This document shows positions 18,205-27,043 of a DNA stretch of 64,000 nucleotides, piece after piece (the stretch's first letter is position 1; each line of letters begins with the position of its first letter). The stretch covers positions 1-64,000 of the forward strand of contig NZ_JAAIXY010000016.1 in NCBI RefSeq assembly GCF_010894455.1. The letters run 5' to 3'. A program made the translations under genes and the position numbers. Below the pieces are notes generated by a model. The model was not told where the DNA came from and made no database searches. It saw only the letters and a list, made by a program, of their open reading frames with translations. The DNA comes from Myxococcus eversor. Lineage in GTDB: Bacteria; Myxococcota; Myxococcia; Myxococcales; Myxococcaceae.

Positions 18205-19692
18205 ATGACGGCGTCATCGAGCCCCTCACTCGCGCAGTCACTGCATGTCTGGGCCCGCAATGCCTCCAATGAATCAGCCTTGCTGAGGACCACGCTGCGC
18301 GTCGGGCTCTTCGACGCACTGCCCCTTGAAGGCACCGCGGCGCCCGCCTCCCTCGACGCGCTGGCCCGGAAGCTGGGCACCTCCGCGCGGGGCACCCGCT
18401 CGCTGCTGGAGTTGCTGGTGTGCCTGGGCTTCGCGCGCATGGATGACGCGAACGGCTTCTCGCTCGCCACCTCCACCTCGGCGTTCCTCGCCGATGCCGG
18501 CTTTCGCGCACGGCTCCAGGCCGAGCTGCCGTGGTGGGAGCCCATGGGTCTGCTCGACGAGGCCGTCAAACGGGGCGAGCCCGTGGAGCATGCGGGCGCT
18601 CGCTGGGACGTGCTCCAGCACTACCGGGAGCTGTTCCTGGACTCTCAGCCCCTCTCGGCCACGCCTGGGGCGGAGGACTTCTTCGACCGCTTCGCCCGGG
18701 GCGCGGCGCGCACGCAGTTGCTCGTCACGGCGGGGCGGCTGGGCGTGCTGGAGCTGCTCGCCACCGCACCCCGTTCGCTGACGGAGCTGGGCGCGGCCAC
18801 GTACCTGAGCACCACGGGCCTGCGCGTGCTGGTGGAGGTGCTGGCGAAGCTCGGGCTCGTGCGGGAGGAAAACGGAGCCTGGAAGCCGTCGGAAGAGGCC
18901 CGGCCCATCCTGGAGGGCAAGGCGCTGGCGTACCTGGTCCGCGCGCTCTCCGTGTCCGCGCGGTACTGGGAGGCGCTGGGGCGGCTGGAGGAGACGGTGC
19001 GCACGGAGCGCTTCATCCTGGACCTGAAGGACCCGGAGACGAGCCGGCTCTTCTACGCGGACAACTCGCAGCAGATCACCGCGGTGTTCGCCTCGCACTT
19101 CCAGCTCAGCCGCAAGGCCGCCGAGACGCTGGCCCAGGTCCGGGAGATGGACGGCGCGCAGGTGCTGGATATCGGCACGGGCTCGGGCGTGTGGGGCGCG
19201 GCCTTCGCGCGGGTGACGCCGACGTCGCGCGTCACCTACTTCGACCAGGCGGTGGTGCTGGAGCAGGTGCGCTCCAACCTGGAGCGCCTCAAGGTCGCGG
19301 ACCGGGCGCGCTTCTGGCCGGGCGACTTGTTCACCCACGACTTCGGCACCCAGGCCTTCGACGTCATCATCCTGCCCCAGGTGCTCAACGTGCTGCGGCC
19401 GGAGACGCTGCCGGACCTGTTCGCCCGGGTGTCCCGCGCGCTGAAGCCGGACGGAGTGCTGCTCATCGCCGAGTACGTGTTGAACGAGCGCCGGGATGGG
19501 CCCCTGGAGCACCTCTACTTCGGGCTGCGGCGCTTCATGACCAACGAAGGCGACCTGCTGTCCGCCTCCGAGTACGCCAGCCTCCTGAAGGACGTGGGGC
19601 TGACGAGCACCGTCTGCATCCCCCTGCCCACCCAGGAGATGATTCTCGCCTCGCGCGACGGCGTGACGCTGCCCAAAAGCCTCGCGGCTTGA
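18205..19692 (+). CDS. SAM-dependent methyltransferase with two winged-helix dimerisation domains
   Basis: 495 residues; ATG at 18205 with GGAGAG 6 nt upstream. The C-terminal half is a class I methyltransferase: motif I VLDIGTGSGVWGAAF starts near residue 320, followed by VTYFDQAV, FDVIILPQVLNVL and LFARVSRALKPDG. In front is a winged-helix dimerisation domain (about 165-235, RTQLLVTAGRLGVLELL) of the O-methyltransferase/hydroxyneurosporene type. The N-terminal 110 residues look like a second copy (LRTTLRVGLFDALP, LDALARKLGTSARGTRSLL). Usual relatives are about 340 residues, so this is a doubled N-terminus. The neighbour at 19712-21184 has the same layout. It probably methylates O or N of a secondary metabolite, perhaps the NRPS product; the substrate is not evident. 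Confidence 0.85.
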   Translation: MTASSSPSLAQSLHVWARNASNESALLRTTLRVGLFDALPLEGTAAPASLDALARKLGTSARGTRSLLELLVCLGFARMDDANGFSLATSTSAFLADAGFRARLQAELPWWEPMGLLDEAVKRGEPVEHAGARWDVLQHYRELFLDSQPLSATPGAEDFFDRFARGAARTQLLVTAGRLGVLELLATAPRSLTELGAATYLSTTGLRVLVEVLAKLGLVREENGAWKPSEEARPILEGKALAYLVRALSVSARYWEALGRLEETVRTERFILDLKDPETSRLFYADNSQQITAVFASHFQLSRKAAETLAQVREMDGAQVLDIGTGSGVWGAAFARVTPTSRVTYFDQAVVLEQVRSNLERLKVADRARFWPGDLFTHDFGTQAFDVIILPQVLNVLRPETLPDLFARVSRALKPDGVLLIAEYVLNERRDGPLEHLYFGLRRFMTNEGDLLSASEYASLLKDVGLTSTVCIPLPTQEMILASRDGVTLPKSLAA

Positions 19693-19711
19693 GCGCGCGA
19701 GGCTTCTGGGC
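19671..19711. terminator. Bidirectional terminator hairpin between convergent methyltransferase genes
   Basis: Arms gcccaaaagcctcgcg (19671-19686) and cgcgaggcttctgggc (19696-19711) pair over 16 positions with one mismatch around a 9-nt loop. The plus-strand stop codon TGA (19690-19692) sits in the loop, and the minus-strand stop starts at the base of the stem. Confidence 0.75.
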
Positions 19712-21184
19712 TCAAGCGGCCGGCGCGGCGGCGTCGGCCCAGGCGACGTCTCCCCGGTGGGCGACGACGACCTGCTGGATGGGCATCTCGAAGCCGCGCG
19801 CGGACGTCAGGCCCACCGGCGTCAGGAGCGCGCGGAACTCCGGCATCGACAGCACGTCGCCCTCGTTCGACACGTACCGCCGCAGCGCGAAGTAGAGCGC
19901 GTCCAGCGGACCGTCGCGGCGGTCCGTCAGCAGATAGCCGGAGATGAGCAGCAGCCCCCGGGGCCGCAGCGCGCGCGCCAGCTTCGCGAAGAAGCCGGGC
20001 AGCGCCTCCGGTGGCAGCGCGGGGATGATTTGCGGCAACAGGATGACGTCGTACTCGGCCTCGCCGTAATCCACCGAGAGGCAGTCGCCCTCCCACAGCC
20101 GCGAGCGCCCCTCCAGCTTCAGCTTCGTCAGGTGCGGGCGCACCGAGCTCAACACATGTGGCGAGTCCAGATAGGTGACATGAGTGGTCGGGTCCGCCAG
20201 GCCGAAGGCCGCGCCCCACACGCCCGAGCCCGTGCCCACGTCCAATACCTTCGCCCCCGAGAGCGAGCGCAGCGAGGCCGCCAGCTCCGCCGCCTTGCGA
20301 CTCAATCGCAGATGCGAGGCGAAGATGCCGGAGATGCGCGAGGCGTTCTCCTGGTAGATGCGGCGCGCCGTCTCCGGGTCCCTCAGGTCCAGACGGAACG
20401 TGTGCTCGCGCACCGCCTCGTCCAGGTGCCCGAAGGCCTCCCAGTAGGCCATGGTGGCCGGCAGTGCCCGCTGGAAGTACGGCAGGCTGGTGGCGTCGAG
20501 CATCCGCGCCGCCGCCTCGGTGAAGGACCAGCTCCCCGCGTCCTCCCGAGCGATTCCCATCCTCGCGAGCACGCCGAGCAACACGCCCAGCCCCTCCGGC
20601 TTCGCGTCCACCGCGTTCGCCAGCGCCTCCGTCGACGTGGCTCCCGCCACCAGCCGCTCCAGCACGCCGAGCTCGGCGGCTGTCACCAGCGCCTGGGTGC
20701 GCGCGAGGTTGCGAGCGTAGCGGTCGAAGAAGTCCTCCGCCTCCGCGTTGGGGCACGGCGGCTGGGGCGCGAGGAAGAGCGAGCGATACCACCCGAGCAC
20801 CTCCCGCCCCTCCACCGGCGCTCCGGTGCGCACGGCCCGAGGCAGCAGCGCCACCGCGTGCCACCACGCGCGGACCTCGCGCAGGCGCGCGGTGAAGGCG
20901 TCATCCGACAGGAACGCCGCGGTGGCCTCCGCGAGCAGATAGCCGCGCCCCGTCTCCAGCGTCACGAAGCCGAGGGCGACGAGCGGCTCGATGACGGAGC
21001 GGACGCCCCGGACGTTGGAGCCCAGCCGCTGGGCCAGGGCGTCGAGCGACACGGGCTGGGCACCCGGGCCCGACGGAAGCTGCCCCAGCAGGCCGAGCGA
21101 GAACGCGGCCTGGAGCGCCGCGGACTCGTTGCTCGCGTCGCGCGCCAGGAAGTTGAGTTGTTGGACGAAGTTGGACTCGGACAC
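19712..21184 (-). CDS. SAM-dependent methyltransferase, paralogue of the convergent neighbour
   Basis: About 490 residues. A GTG at 21184 is preferred because GGAG (21193-21190) lies 5 nt before it; an in-frame GTG at 21190 abuts the same GGAG with no spacer. The architecture matches the 18205 gene: N-terminal winged helix (ALQAAFSLGLLGQLP, LDALAQRLGSNVRGVRSVI), second winged helix (RTQALVTAAELGVLERL) and Rossmann methyltransferase core (AKVLDVGTGSGVWGAAF, YDVILLPQIIPALP, FFAKLARALRPRG). Shared segments such as RDGPLDALYFALRRYVSNEGD show the two genes are close paralogues facing each other. It follows the ABC-2 permease by about 10 nt and is probably the last gene of the drrAB-like operon, linking it to export of the same compound. 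Confidence 0.86.
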   Translation of the reverse strand: MSESNFVQQLNFLARDASNESAALQAAFSLGLLGQLPSGPGAQPVSLDALAQRLGSNVRGVRSVIEPLVALGFVTLETGRGYLLAEATAAFLSDDAFTARLREVRAWWHAVALLPRAVRTGAPVEGREVLGWYRSLFLAPQPPCPNAEAEDFFDRYARNLARTQALVTAAELGVLERLVAGATSTEALANAVDAKPEGLGVLLGVLARMGIAREDAGSWSFTEAAARMLDATSLPYFQRALPATMAYWEAFGHLDEAVREHTFRLDLRDPETARRIYQENASRISGIFASHLRLSRKAAELAASLRSLSGAKVLDVGTGSGVWGAAFGLADPTTHVTYLDSPHVLSSVRPHLTKLKLEGRSRLWEGDCLSVDYGEAEYDVILLPQIIPALPPEALPGFFAKLARALRPRGLLLISGYLLTDRRDGPLDALYFALRRYVSNEGDVLSMPEFRALLTPVGLTSARGFEMPIQQVVVAHRGDVAWADAAAPAA

Positions 21185-21194
21185 GGGCACTCCT

Positions 21195-22226
21195 TCAAAC
21201 CCAGCGGAACCAGCGGAGGGTCGCCACCATGGGGAGAATGGTCCAGACAGCGAGCACCGCCAGGGGTGCTCCCAGCGTCAGCACCGACGTGCCCTCCAGC
21301 ATGATGGAGCGCAGTGAGTCATTGAGCGCCGTCAGCGGCAGCACGCGGATGAAGGGCTGCATCCAGCCAGGGAAGTTCTCCGACGCGAAGAAGACGCCGG
21401 ACAGGAACATCATCGGCATGGAGACGAGGTTGACGAGGCCGCCCACGGACTCCTCGCTGCGCGCCCGGATGGACACGAGCAGCGCCAGGGAGGCGAAGCA
21501 CATCGCCCCCAGCAGGCCCACCCCGAGCAGGGCGAGGTAGTTGCCGAACATGGGGACGTCGAACAGCCAGCGGGCGAAGGCGCAGAAGAAGGCGACCTCC
21601 AGCGCGGCGAAGACGGTGCGCGCCAGGAGGAAGGCGAGGAAGAAGTGCGCGCGGGACATGGGCGTCCCTGCCAGGCGCTTGAGCAGCTTTCCGCCGCGCA
21701 TCGCCACCAGCGGGAGGGCCAGGGCCCACAGGCTGGAGGACATCAACGACATGCCCAGCAACCCGGGGATGAGGAAGTCGATGTAGCGGTTGCCCGGCTC
21801 CGACACGGGCGTGGCCTTCACCGCCTCCAGTCGGGGCGCGTCCGGTGTGGCGGCCAGGGCCTGCGAGACGAGCAGCCGCGCGGTGCGCCCCTCGGGCTGG
21901 CTCGGGTCCACCAGCGCCTCGGGGCTCGGGCTTCCGGGCAGCAGCACCAGGGACACCCGCCCTCGCGCCAACTGGCGCCGCGCCTCGGTGAGCTCCAGGG
22001 CGCGCGCCTCCAATTCCGGCACGCCTTGCAGCCGGGCCAGCAGCGCGGGGGCTTCCGGACCGTCCGCGACGGCGACGCGCACGGGCTCCAGCGCGCTGTT
22101 GCGGAAGGCCAGTCCCAGCACCAGCGTGGTGGCGACGGGGAAGACGAACGTCCAGAAGAGCACCTCGGGCTGGCGCCACAACACGCGCAGCCGCATGAGC
22201 ATCAACTGTCCCAGCGAGCCCATCAC
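21195..22226 (-). CDS. ABC-2 type exporter permease (DrrB-like)
   Basis: 343 residues from GTG at 22226, or 342 from the ATG at 22223, which overlaps the ATPase stop by one base (TGATG). It has a short cytoplasmic N-terminus, a first membrane segment (VLFWTFVFPVATTLVLGLAF), an extracytoplasmic domain of about 110 residues and five further segments in the ABC2_membrane fold, including FLSGVFFASENFPGWMQPF, a signature of this family. It is coupled to the ATPase upstream and to the methyltransferase downstream. The complex should export a drug-like or lipid-like molecule; location beside an NRPS suggests product export or self-resistance, which is inferred only from context. Confidence 0.9.
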   Translation of the reverse strand: MMGSLGQLMLMRLRVLWRQPEVLFWTFVFPVATTLVLGLAFRNSALEPVRVAVADGPEAPALLARLQGVPELEARALELTEARRQLARGRVSLVLLPGSPSPEALVDPSQPEGRTARLLVSQALAATPDAPRLEAVKATPVSEPGNRYIDFLIPGLLGMSLMSSSLWALALPLVAMRGGKLLKRLAGTPMSRAHFFLAFLLARTVFAALEVAFFCAFARWLFDVPMFGNYLALLGVGLLGAMCFASLALLVSIRARSEESVGGLVNLVSMPMMFLSGVFFASENFPGWMQPFIRVLPLTALNDSLRSIMLEGTSVLTLGAPLAVLAVWTILPMVATLRWFRWV

Positions 22227-23173
22227 GCCGCCTTCTCCTCTGCGCCCTCGCGCAGCGAGCGTCCCGTCAAGCCGATGAAGACATCATCCAGCGTGGGCCG
22301 GCGCGTGGACAGGTGACGCAGCCGGCCACCCGCCGCCTCCACCTCGCGCAGCACCGAGGGCAGGGCCACGTGCAGCTCCTTCACCCGCAGGGTGACGCGG
22401 TCCGCGTGGCGCTGCGCGGACACCACCGCGGGCAGCGGGCGCAGCCGCTCCAAATCCAACGCGGGCTCCGCCTCCAACTCGATGACCTGCTCGACGCCCA
22501 GCGAGGCGACGATGTCCTGGGGCGTCCCCCGGCTCATCACCCGCCCCCGGTCGATGATGACCAGCCGGTCGCAGAGCACCTCGGCCTCGTCCATGTAGTG
22601 CGTGGTCAGCACCACCGTGCGCCCGCGCGACTTGAGCTCCGCCACCACGTCCCAGAGGGCCCGGCGCGACTGGGGGTCCAACCCCGTTGTCGGCTCGTCG
22701 AGGAACAACAGGTCAGGGTCTCCGGCCAGCCCCAGCGCCAGGGCCAATCGCTGTCGCTGCCCACCCGACAGCTTGCCCACCCGTGCCTGCCGCTTCTCGC
22801 CGAGCTGCACCATTCCAATCAGCTCCTCGATGGGCAGCGAGCGAGGATAGAAGGACGCGAACATGCGGACCGTCTCCTCGACGGTGAGCTGGTCGACGAG
22901 GCGCGTCTCCTGGAGCGTCAGGCCGATGCGCTGACGCAGCTTCGTGGCGTCCTTCTTCCAGTCCAGGCCGAGCAGCCGCACATGGCCGGCGGTGGGCTCC
23001 TGGAGGCCCTCGAGAATCTCGACGGTGGTCGTCTTGCCGGCGCCGTTGGGGCCGAGCAGGCCCATGCACTCGCCGCGTCGGATTTCCAGGTCGATGCCGT
23101 CCACGGCCACGACGTCGCCGAAGCGCTTGACCAGGCCCTTCACCTCGATGGCGAGTTCGTCTGGGGGAGTCAT
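22223..23173 (-). CDS. ABC exporter ATPase (DrrA-like)
   Basis: Start ATG at 23173 (MTPPDELAIEVKGLVKRFG), 316 residues; the frame is open further upstream, but that part is Ser/Arg-rich and unsupported. Walker A GPNGAGKTTT, Q-loop LTLQET, ABC signature LSGGQRQRLALALGL, Walker B DLLFLDEPTTGLDP and switch His LTTHYMDEAE are all intact. The last 80 residues form the regulatory C-terminal extension typical of DrrA/CcmA-type daunorubicin-resistance ATPases. It drives the adjacent permease and is the first gene of the ATPase-permease-methyltransferase operon. It diverges from the acyltransferase gene, leaving about 100 bp for two promoters. Confidence 0.92.
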   Translation of the reverse strand: MTPPDELAIEVKGLVKRFGDVVAVDGIDLEIRRGECMGLLGPNGAGKTTTVEILEGLQEPTAGHVRLLGLDWKKDATKLRQRIGLTLQETRLVDQLTVEETVRMFASFYPRSLPIEELIGMVQLGEKRQARVGKLSGGQRQRLALALGLAGDPDLLFLDEPTTGLDPQSRRALWDVVAELKSRGRTVVLTTHYMDEAEVLCDRLVIIDRGRVMSRGTPQDIVASLGVEQVIELEAEPALDLERLRPLPAVVSAQRHADRVTLRVKELHVALPSVLREVEAAGGRLRHLSTRRPTLDDVFIGLTGRSLREGAEEKAA

Positions 23174-23273
23174 GAGGGGGATGGGGTCAGTATGGCCCAA
23201 GGAGGGGCTGGCACCCAATGCACACGCGGTGGAAAGCGGCGGGCCGCGGCGGGGAATGCTAGGTTGCCGCGCC

Positions 23274-24095
23274 GTGGCCCTCAGCGACGGATTGGATGCG
23301 CGGGTTGACCGGCTGGAGCTGCCGTTCAACGAGTATGGCGTGGACCCGTACGGAATCTCCCGGAAGCACGTGAAGGACGCGCTGCGCCTCTTCGCGCTCA
23401 TCTACCGGTACTACTTCCGGGTGCGCTGCCATGGCATCCACCACATTCCCCAGCGAGGCCGGGGGATGCTGGTGGGCAACCACTCGGGCGGCGTGGCGGT
23501 GGACGGCGCCATGGTGCTGACGTCCACCATGCTGGAGATGGACCCGCCCCGGCTGGCGCAGGGCATGGTGGAGCGCTTCCTCCACAAGTTCCCGGTGTCC
23601 TCGCTGTGGGCCAGTCGCACGGGGCAGTTCACGGGGTTGCCGGAGCATGCGCGGCGGCTGTTGGAGGACGACCGGCTGCTGATGATCTTCCCGGAGGGGG
23701 CGCGGGGGACGGCGAAGTTGTATCCGGACCGGTACTCGCTGGTGGACTTCGGGACGGGGTTCATCCGGCTGGCGTTGCAGACGCGCTCGCCCATCATCCC
23801 GTTCGCGTTCCTGGGGGGAGGCTCGGCGATTCCCACGGTGTTCAATGCCTATGCGCTGGGCAAGTTGCTGGGGGTGCCGTACGTGCCCCTGACGCCGTAC
23901 CTGTTGCCGGTGCCGCTGCCGGTGCAGTTGGAAATCCATTACGGCGAGCCGCTCGTCTTCCAGGGTACGGGGGATGAAGACGACCACGTCATCGAGGGTC
24001 ATGTGGCGAAGGTGAAGGAGCGCATCGCGGGGCTCATCGAGCTTGGCCGGGCGGGGCGACAGCACCGCGGGCTGGCGAGGAAGCTGTTGCCATGA
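23274..24095 (+). CDS. Lysophospholipid acyltransferase-family protein (PlsC-like)
   Basis: GTG at 23274 gives 273 residues (MALSDGLDARVDRLELPFNEYG); an ATG at 23256 is an alternative. No Shine-Dalgarno is visible, but TAGGTT lies 9 nt before the GTG. PlsC/LPLAT motifs are present: GNHSGG (block I, His four residues before a conserved Asp in VDGAM), MIFPEGARG (block III) and SPIIPFAFLGGGSAIP (block IV). It would acylate a lysolipid or related acceptor at the inner membrane; a diacylglycerol or ornithine-lipid role is possible. Its stop overlaps the start of the SDR gene (ATGA), so they form a two-gene operon. Confidence 0.83.
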   Translation: MALSDGLDARVDRLELPFNEYGVDPYGISRKHVKDALRLFALIYRYYFRVRCHGIHHIPQRGRGMLVGNHSGGVAVDGAMVLTSTMLEMDPPRLAQGMVERFLHKFPVSSLWASRTGQFTGLPEHARRLLEDDRLLMIFPEGARGTAKLYPDRYSLVDFGTGFIRLALQTRSPIIPFAFLGGGSAIPTVFNAYALGKLLGVPYVPLTPYLLPVPLPVQLEIHYGEPLVFQGTGDEDDHVIEGHVAKVKERIAGLIELGRAGRQHRGLARKLLP

Positions 24096-25036
24096 GGGTG
24101 CTCATCCCAGGGATTGCGGGCGGCATCGCGCGGAAGCTGGCGTTGCGGCTGAAGACGGCGGGGCACGACGTGGCGGGGGTGGACATCCGCCCGTGGGAGA
24201 ACGCGCGCGAGGCGGGCATCGAGGTGTTCCGGGGCGACGTGCGCAAGCGCGTGGCGGAGGACGTGTTCCGGCGCTGGAAGCCGGAGGCGGTGGTGCACAT
24301 GGCCACGGTGACGGCCTTCACGGTGCCGGGCGCGGAGCGGGGCCGCATCAACCTGGACGGCACCAAGGCGGTGTTCGACCACTGCGCGACGCATGGCGTG
24401 AAGCAGGTGCTCTTCGTGGGGCGGCACACGTTCTACGGGGCGGCGCCGGACTCGCCGCTGTACCACTCCGAGGACGAGCCACCGCGCGCGCTGGAGGCGA
24501 TTCCGGAGCTGGCGGACCTGGTGGCCGCGGACCTGTATGCGGCGATGGCGCTGTGGCGGCTGCCGGAGATGACCACGGCGGTGTTGCGGCTGCCGTACAC
24601 GCTGGGGGCGCCGGGCACGGGGACGTTGGCGTCGTTCCTGAAGGGCCGGCGGGTGCCGCTGGTGCTTGGATATGACCCGCTGTTCCACGTGTTGCAGGAA
24701 GAGGACGTGGTGACGGCGTTGCAGTTGGCGTTGGAGAAGAAGGTGCGAGGCATCTTCAACGTGGCGGGGCCGTCGCCGATTCCGTTGTCCGTCATCGTGC
24801 GGGAGACGGGGCGGATGGGGATTCCGCTGCCGTCACAGGTGCTGTCGCTCCTGCTGGGGCGAGCGGGGTTCCCGCGCCTGTCGGTGGGAGCGCTGGACCA
24901 CCTGCGCTATCCCATCGTCGTGGACAACCGGCGCTTCCTGGAGGCCACGGGCTTCGAGTTCCAGCACAGCGTCGCGGACATGCTGCGCATCTACCGTGAG
25001 GCAGCGCCGGTGCCGACATCGGCGGGGTGGCTCTAA
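24092..25036 (+). CDS. NAD-dependent epimerase/dehydratase-family (extended SDR) protein
   Basis: 314 residues, translationally coupled to the acyltransferase gene. The Rossmann nucleotide-binding glycines are at the very N-terminus (MRVLIPGIAGGIARKLALRL, residues 7-13), with DIRPWE as the adenine-ribose acidic site and VVHMATVTAF as the conserved sheet 4. The expected catalytic YxxxK is YAAMA at residues 149-153: the Tyr is present but Lys is replaced by Met, so normal dehydrogenase or epimerase chemistry is doubtful. The C-terminal half keeps the substrate-domain pattern (GIFNVAGPSPIPLSVIVRE). It may be a lipid- or sugar-binding reductase variant, or an NmrA-like sensor. Its partner suggests a role in lipid or envelope metabolism. 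Confidence 0.8.
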   Translation: MRVLIPGIAGGIARKLALRLKTAGHDVAGVDIRPWENAREAGIEVFRGDVRKRVAEDVFRRWKPEAVVHMATVTAFTVPGAERGRINLDGTKAVFDHCATHGVKQVLFVGRHTFYGAAPDSPLYHSEDEPPRALEAIPELADLVAADLYAAMALWRLPEMTTAVLRLPYTLGAPGTGTLASFLKGRRVPLVLGYDPLFHVLQEEDVVTALQLALEKKVRGIFNVAGPSPIPLSVIVRETGRMGIPLPSQVLSLLLGRAGFPRLSVGALDHLRYPIVVDNRRFLEATGFEFQHSVADMLRIYREAAPVPTSAGWL

Positions 25037-25111
25037 GCGGGGGCGTAAACCAGGCCACACTGCGGTTCCCCCAGGGCGACCAGTCCTTCACTTTCATGGT
25101 TCGGTCCGTGC

Positions 25112-25558
25112 ATGGACACGCTGACGCCCAAGGAACGCAGCGAGCGGATGGCGCGGGTACGCCACAAGGACACGAAGCCGGAAGTGCGCATCCGGCGAAT
25201 CATCTCGGAGATGGGTTATCGGTACAGGCTGCAGTACAAGAAAGTCCCAGGGCGGCCCGACCTCGCGTTCCCCGGCCAACGCAAGGCCATCTTCGTCCAT
25301 GGATGCTTCTGGCATCGGCATCCCGACCCGACCTGTCCCCTGGCTCGAATGCCGAAGTCCCGTCTCGACTTCTGGATGCCCAAGTTGGAAGGGAACCGAG
25401 CAAGGGACCTGCGCAAACTTGATGAACTCCAGAAGATGGGGTGGGCTGCGCTCGTCATCTGGGAGTGCCAGCTTGGGAATGAAGAAGCACTCAGAGCGAA
25501 CATCCGTGACTTCCTCGGAGCACCTCCTCAACCTGGCGACAAGCCGAGCGCGGACTGA
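25112..25558 (+). CDS. vsr: Very short patch repair endonuclease
   Basis: 148 residues, the usual size for Vsr. The start MDTLTPKERSERMARVRHKDTKPE is family-typical. The active site is GRPDLAF (Asp50, equivalent to the catalytic Asp of E. coli Vsr) with GCFWHRHP (His68, His70). Vsr nicks 5' of the T in T:G mismatches made by deamination of 5-methylcytosine, so it is normally encoded beside a C5-methyltransferase, as here with the gene at 25640. An inverted repeat lies in the 81 nt between the two. It belongs to the restriction-modification cluster and probably follows the methylase's target sequence. Confidence 0.95.
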   Translation: MDTLTPKERSERMARVRHKDTKPEVRIRRIISEMGYRYRLQYKKVPGRPDLAFPGQRKAIFVHGCFWHRHPDPTCPLARMPKSRLDFWMPKLEGNRARDLRKLDELQKMGWAALVIWECQLGNEEALRANIRDFLGAPPQPGDKPSAD

Positions 25559-25561
25559 GTC

Positions 25562-25588
25562 CTCGACAACCGCGATGCGCCTGTCGAG
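25562..25588. promoter_or_regulatory. Inverted repeat between vsr and the methyltransferase gene
   Basis: CTCGACA (25562-25568) and TGTCGAG (25582-25588) are perfect 7-bp inverted copies around a 13-nt spacer, just after the vsr stop. It could be a weak terminator or an operator for the downstream methyltransferase gene. The sequence alone does not decide. Confidence 0.4.
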
Positions 25589-25639
25589 CACAACTCTCTT
25601 GAACTTTCGCGTCACTCTCGTCATGGAGCATCGTTCGTC

Positions 25640-26863
25640 ATGAACTCCATCGAGCTGTTCACCGGGGCAGGTGGATTGGCCCTGGGCACACACCACGCGG
25701 GATTCCGCCACCGTGGCCTTGTCGAATGGGATGAGGACGCCTGCGACACCCTGCGCCAGAACGCGAAGGCCAACTCCGTTCCGGGCATCCAGGATTGGAG
25801 AATCCACCACACCGACATCCGGCTCCTCTCGTTCGACATGTTCGGGAACGGGGATGTGGACCTCGTGGCGGGTGGAGCTCCCTGCCAGCCCTTCAGCTTG
25901 GGCGGCAAGCACCGTGCGCAGGACGACGCTCGCAATATGTTCCCCGAGTTTGTTCGTGCGGTGCGCGAGCTCCAGCCACGCGCCTTCATCCTGGAGAATG
26001 TGAAGGGGCTCCTCCGAGCGAGCTTTCAGAACTATTTCGAGTACATCAAGCTGCACCTCACCTATCCGACCGTCACGAAGAAGCGGACCGAGGACTGGCC
26101 TGTGCATCAGGCTCGGCTCGAGGACGTCCACACGCGAGGACGGTTTCAAGGTGTCAAATACAACGTCGTTGCCCAGCTCCTTAACTCCGCCAACTACGGA
26201 GTTCCTCAGCAGCGGGAACGCGTTTTCATCGTGGGATTCCGCGCGGACACGGGCCTGGAGTGGCACTTTCCCGAGCCGACCCATAGCGAAGACGCGCTCA
26301 TCTGGGACAAGCACGTCACCGGCGAGTACTGGAAGCGCCATGGCGTGCGTCCGCCGTCTCCGGGGAAGCCGTTCGCGCTCAGCGGTGTGCGCATGCGCGA
26401 CCTGGAGAACGGCCCCCCCATCTCAACGAAACCCTGGATGACCATCCGCGACGCCATCGCGGGCATGCCCGAGCCACGCGTGGACCGAGATGCGAAGGGG
26501 TTCGGGAACCACAAGCTCATGCCGGGCGCCAAGGTCTACCCAGGTCACACGGGAAGCCCGCTCGACATGCCGTCCAAGACCCTCAAGGCGGGCGTCCACG
26601 GAGTGCCCGGCGGCGAGAACATGATCGCCTTCGAGGATGGCTCCGTGCGCTACCTCACCGTTCGGGAAGCGGCGCGGATCCAGACGTTCCCGGACTCCTG
26701 GCGGTTCGAAGGCGCTTGGTCCGAGGTCATGCGCCAGCTCGGGAACGCGGTTCCCGTGGGACTGGCGGGGGTGGTGGCGCGAAGTGTCGCGTCCAAGCTC
26801 CAGTCCTCGGAAAGCAGGGCACCGCAACCGACGGATGAACGCCCCTCTGTGCCAGCGCACTAG
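25640..26863 (+). CDS. DNA (cytosine-5-)-methyltransferase
   Basis: 407 residues with the full m5C methyltransferase motif series: I (ELFTGAGGLALG), IV with the catalytic PCQPFS (Cys82), VI (FILENVKG), VIII (QQRERVFIVGF), IX region (LTVREAARIQTFPDSW) and X (QLGNAVPVGLAGVVA). The variable target-recognition region spans about residues 230-310. It methylates the carbon-5 of cytosine in a specific site; adjacency to vsr and to a GIY-YIG endonuclease resembling Eco29kI (CCGCGG) makes it the probable modification enzyme of a type II system. Specificity is not readable from sequence alone. Confidence 0.95.
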   Translation: MNSIELFTGAGGLALGTHHAGFRHRGLVEWDEDACDTLRQNAKANSVPGIQDWRIHHTDIRLLSFDMFGNGDVDLVAGGAPCQPFSLGGKHRAQDDARNMFPEFVRAVRELQPRAFILENVKGLLRASFQNYFEYIKLHLTYPTVTKKRTEDWPVHQARLEDVHTRGRFQGVKYNVVAQLLNSANYGVPQQRERVFIVGFRADTGLEWHFPEPTHSEDALIWDKHVTGEYWKRHGVRPPSPGKPFALSGVRMRDLENGPPISTKPWMTIRDAIAGMPEPRVDRDAKGFGNHKLMPGAKVYPGHTGSPLDMPSKTLKAGVHGVPGGENMIAFEDGSVRYLTVREAARIQTFPDSWRFEGAWSEVMRQLGNAVPVGLAGVVARSVASKLQSSESRAPQPTDERPSVPAH

Positions 26864-27043
26864 AAAACGTCGAGGCACAGGTTTGGTCGCGCCTGGCACA
26901 TCGGCGTGCGTATCGAGAAGCGATTGGCGATTGGGCGGTTCTGCCGCCCGTCATCAACGTGGACGCGGTTCGCACGAGTCCCGCCAAAGCGATGAATCCG
27001 CGGAATCAAAGAATTTCAAAACCTGGAGTGCTAGAATTGCCGC

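Noticed and set aside
26998..27003. CCGCGG site just upstream of the Eco29kI-like gene, as possible autoregulation
   Set aside because: At about 70% GC this hexamer is expected every 500-600 bp and occurs many times in the window, so its position carries little weight.
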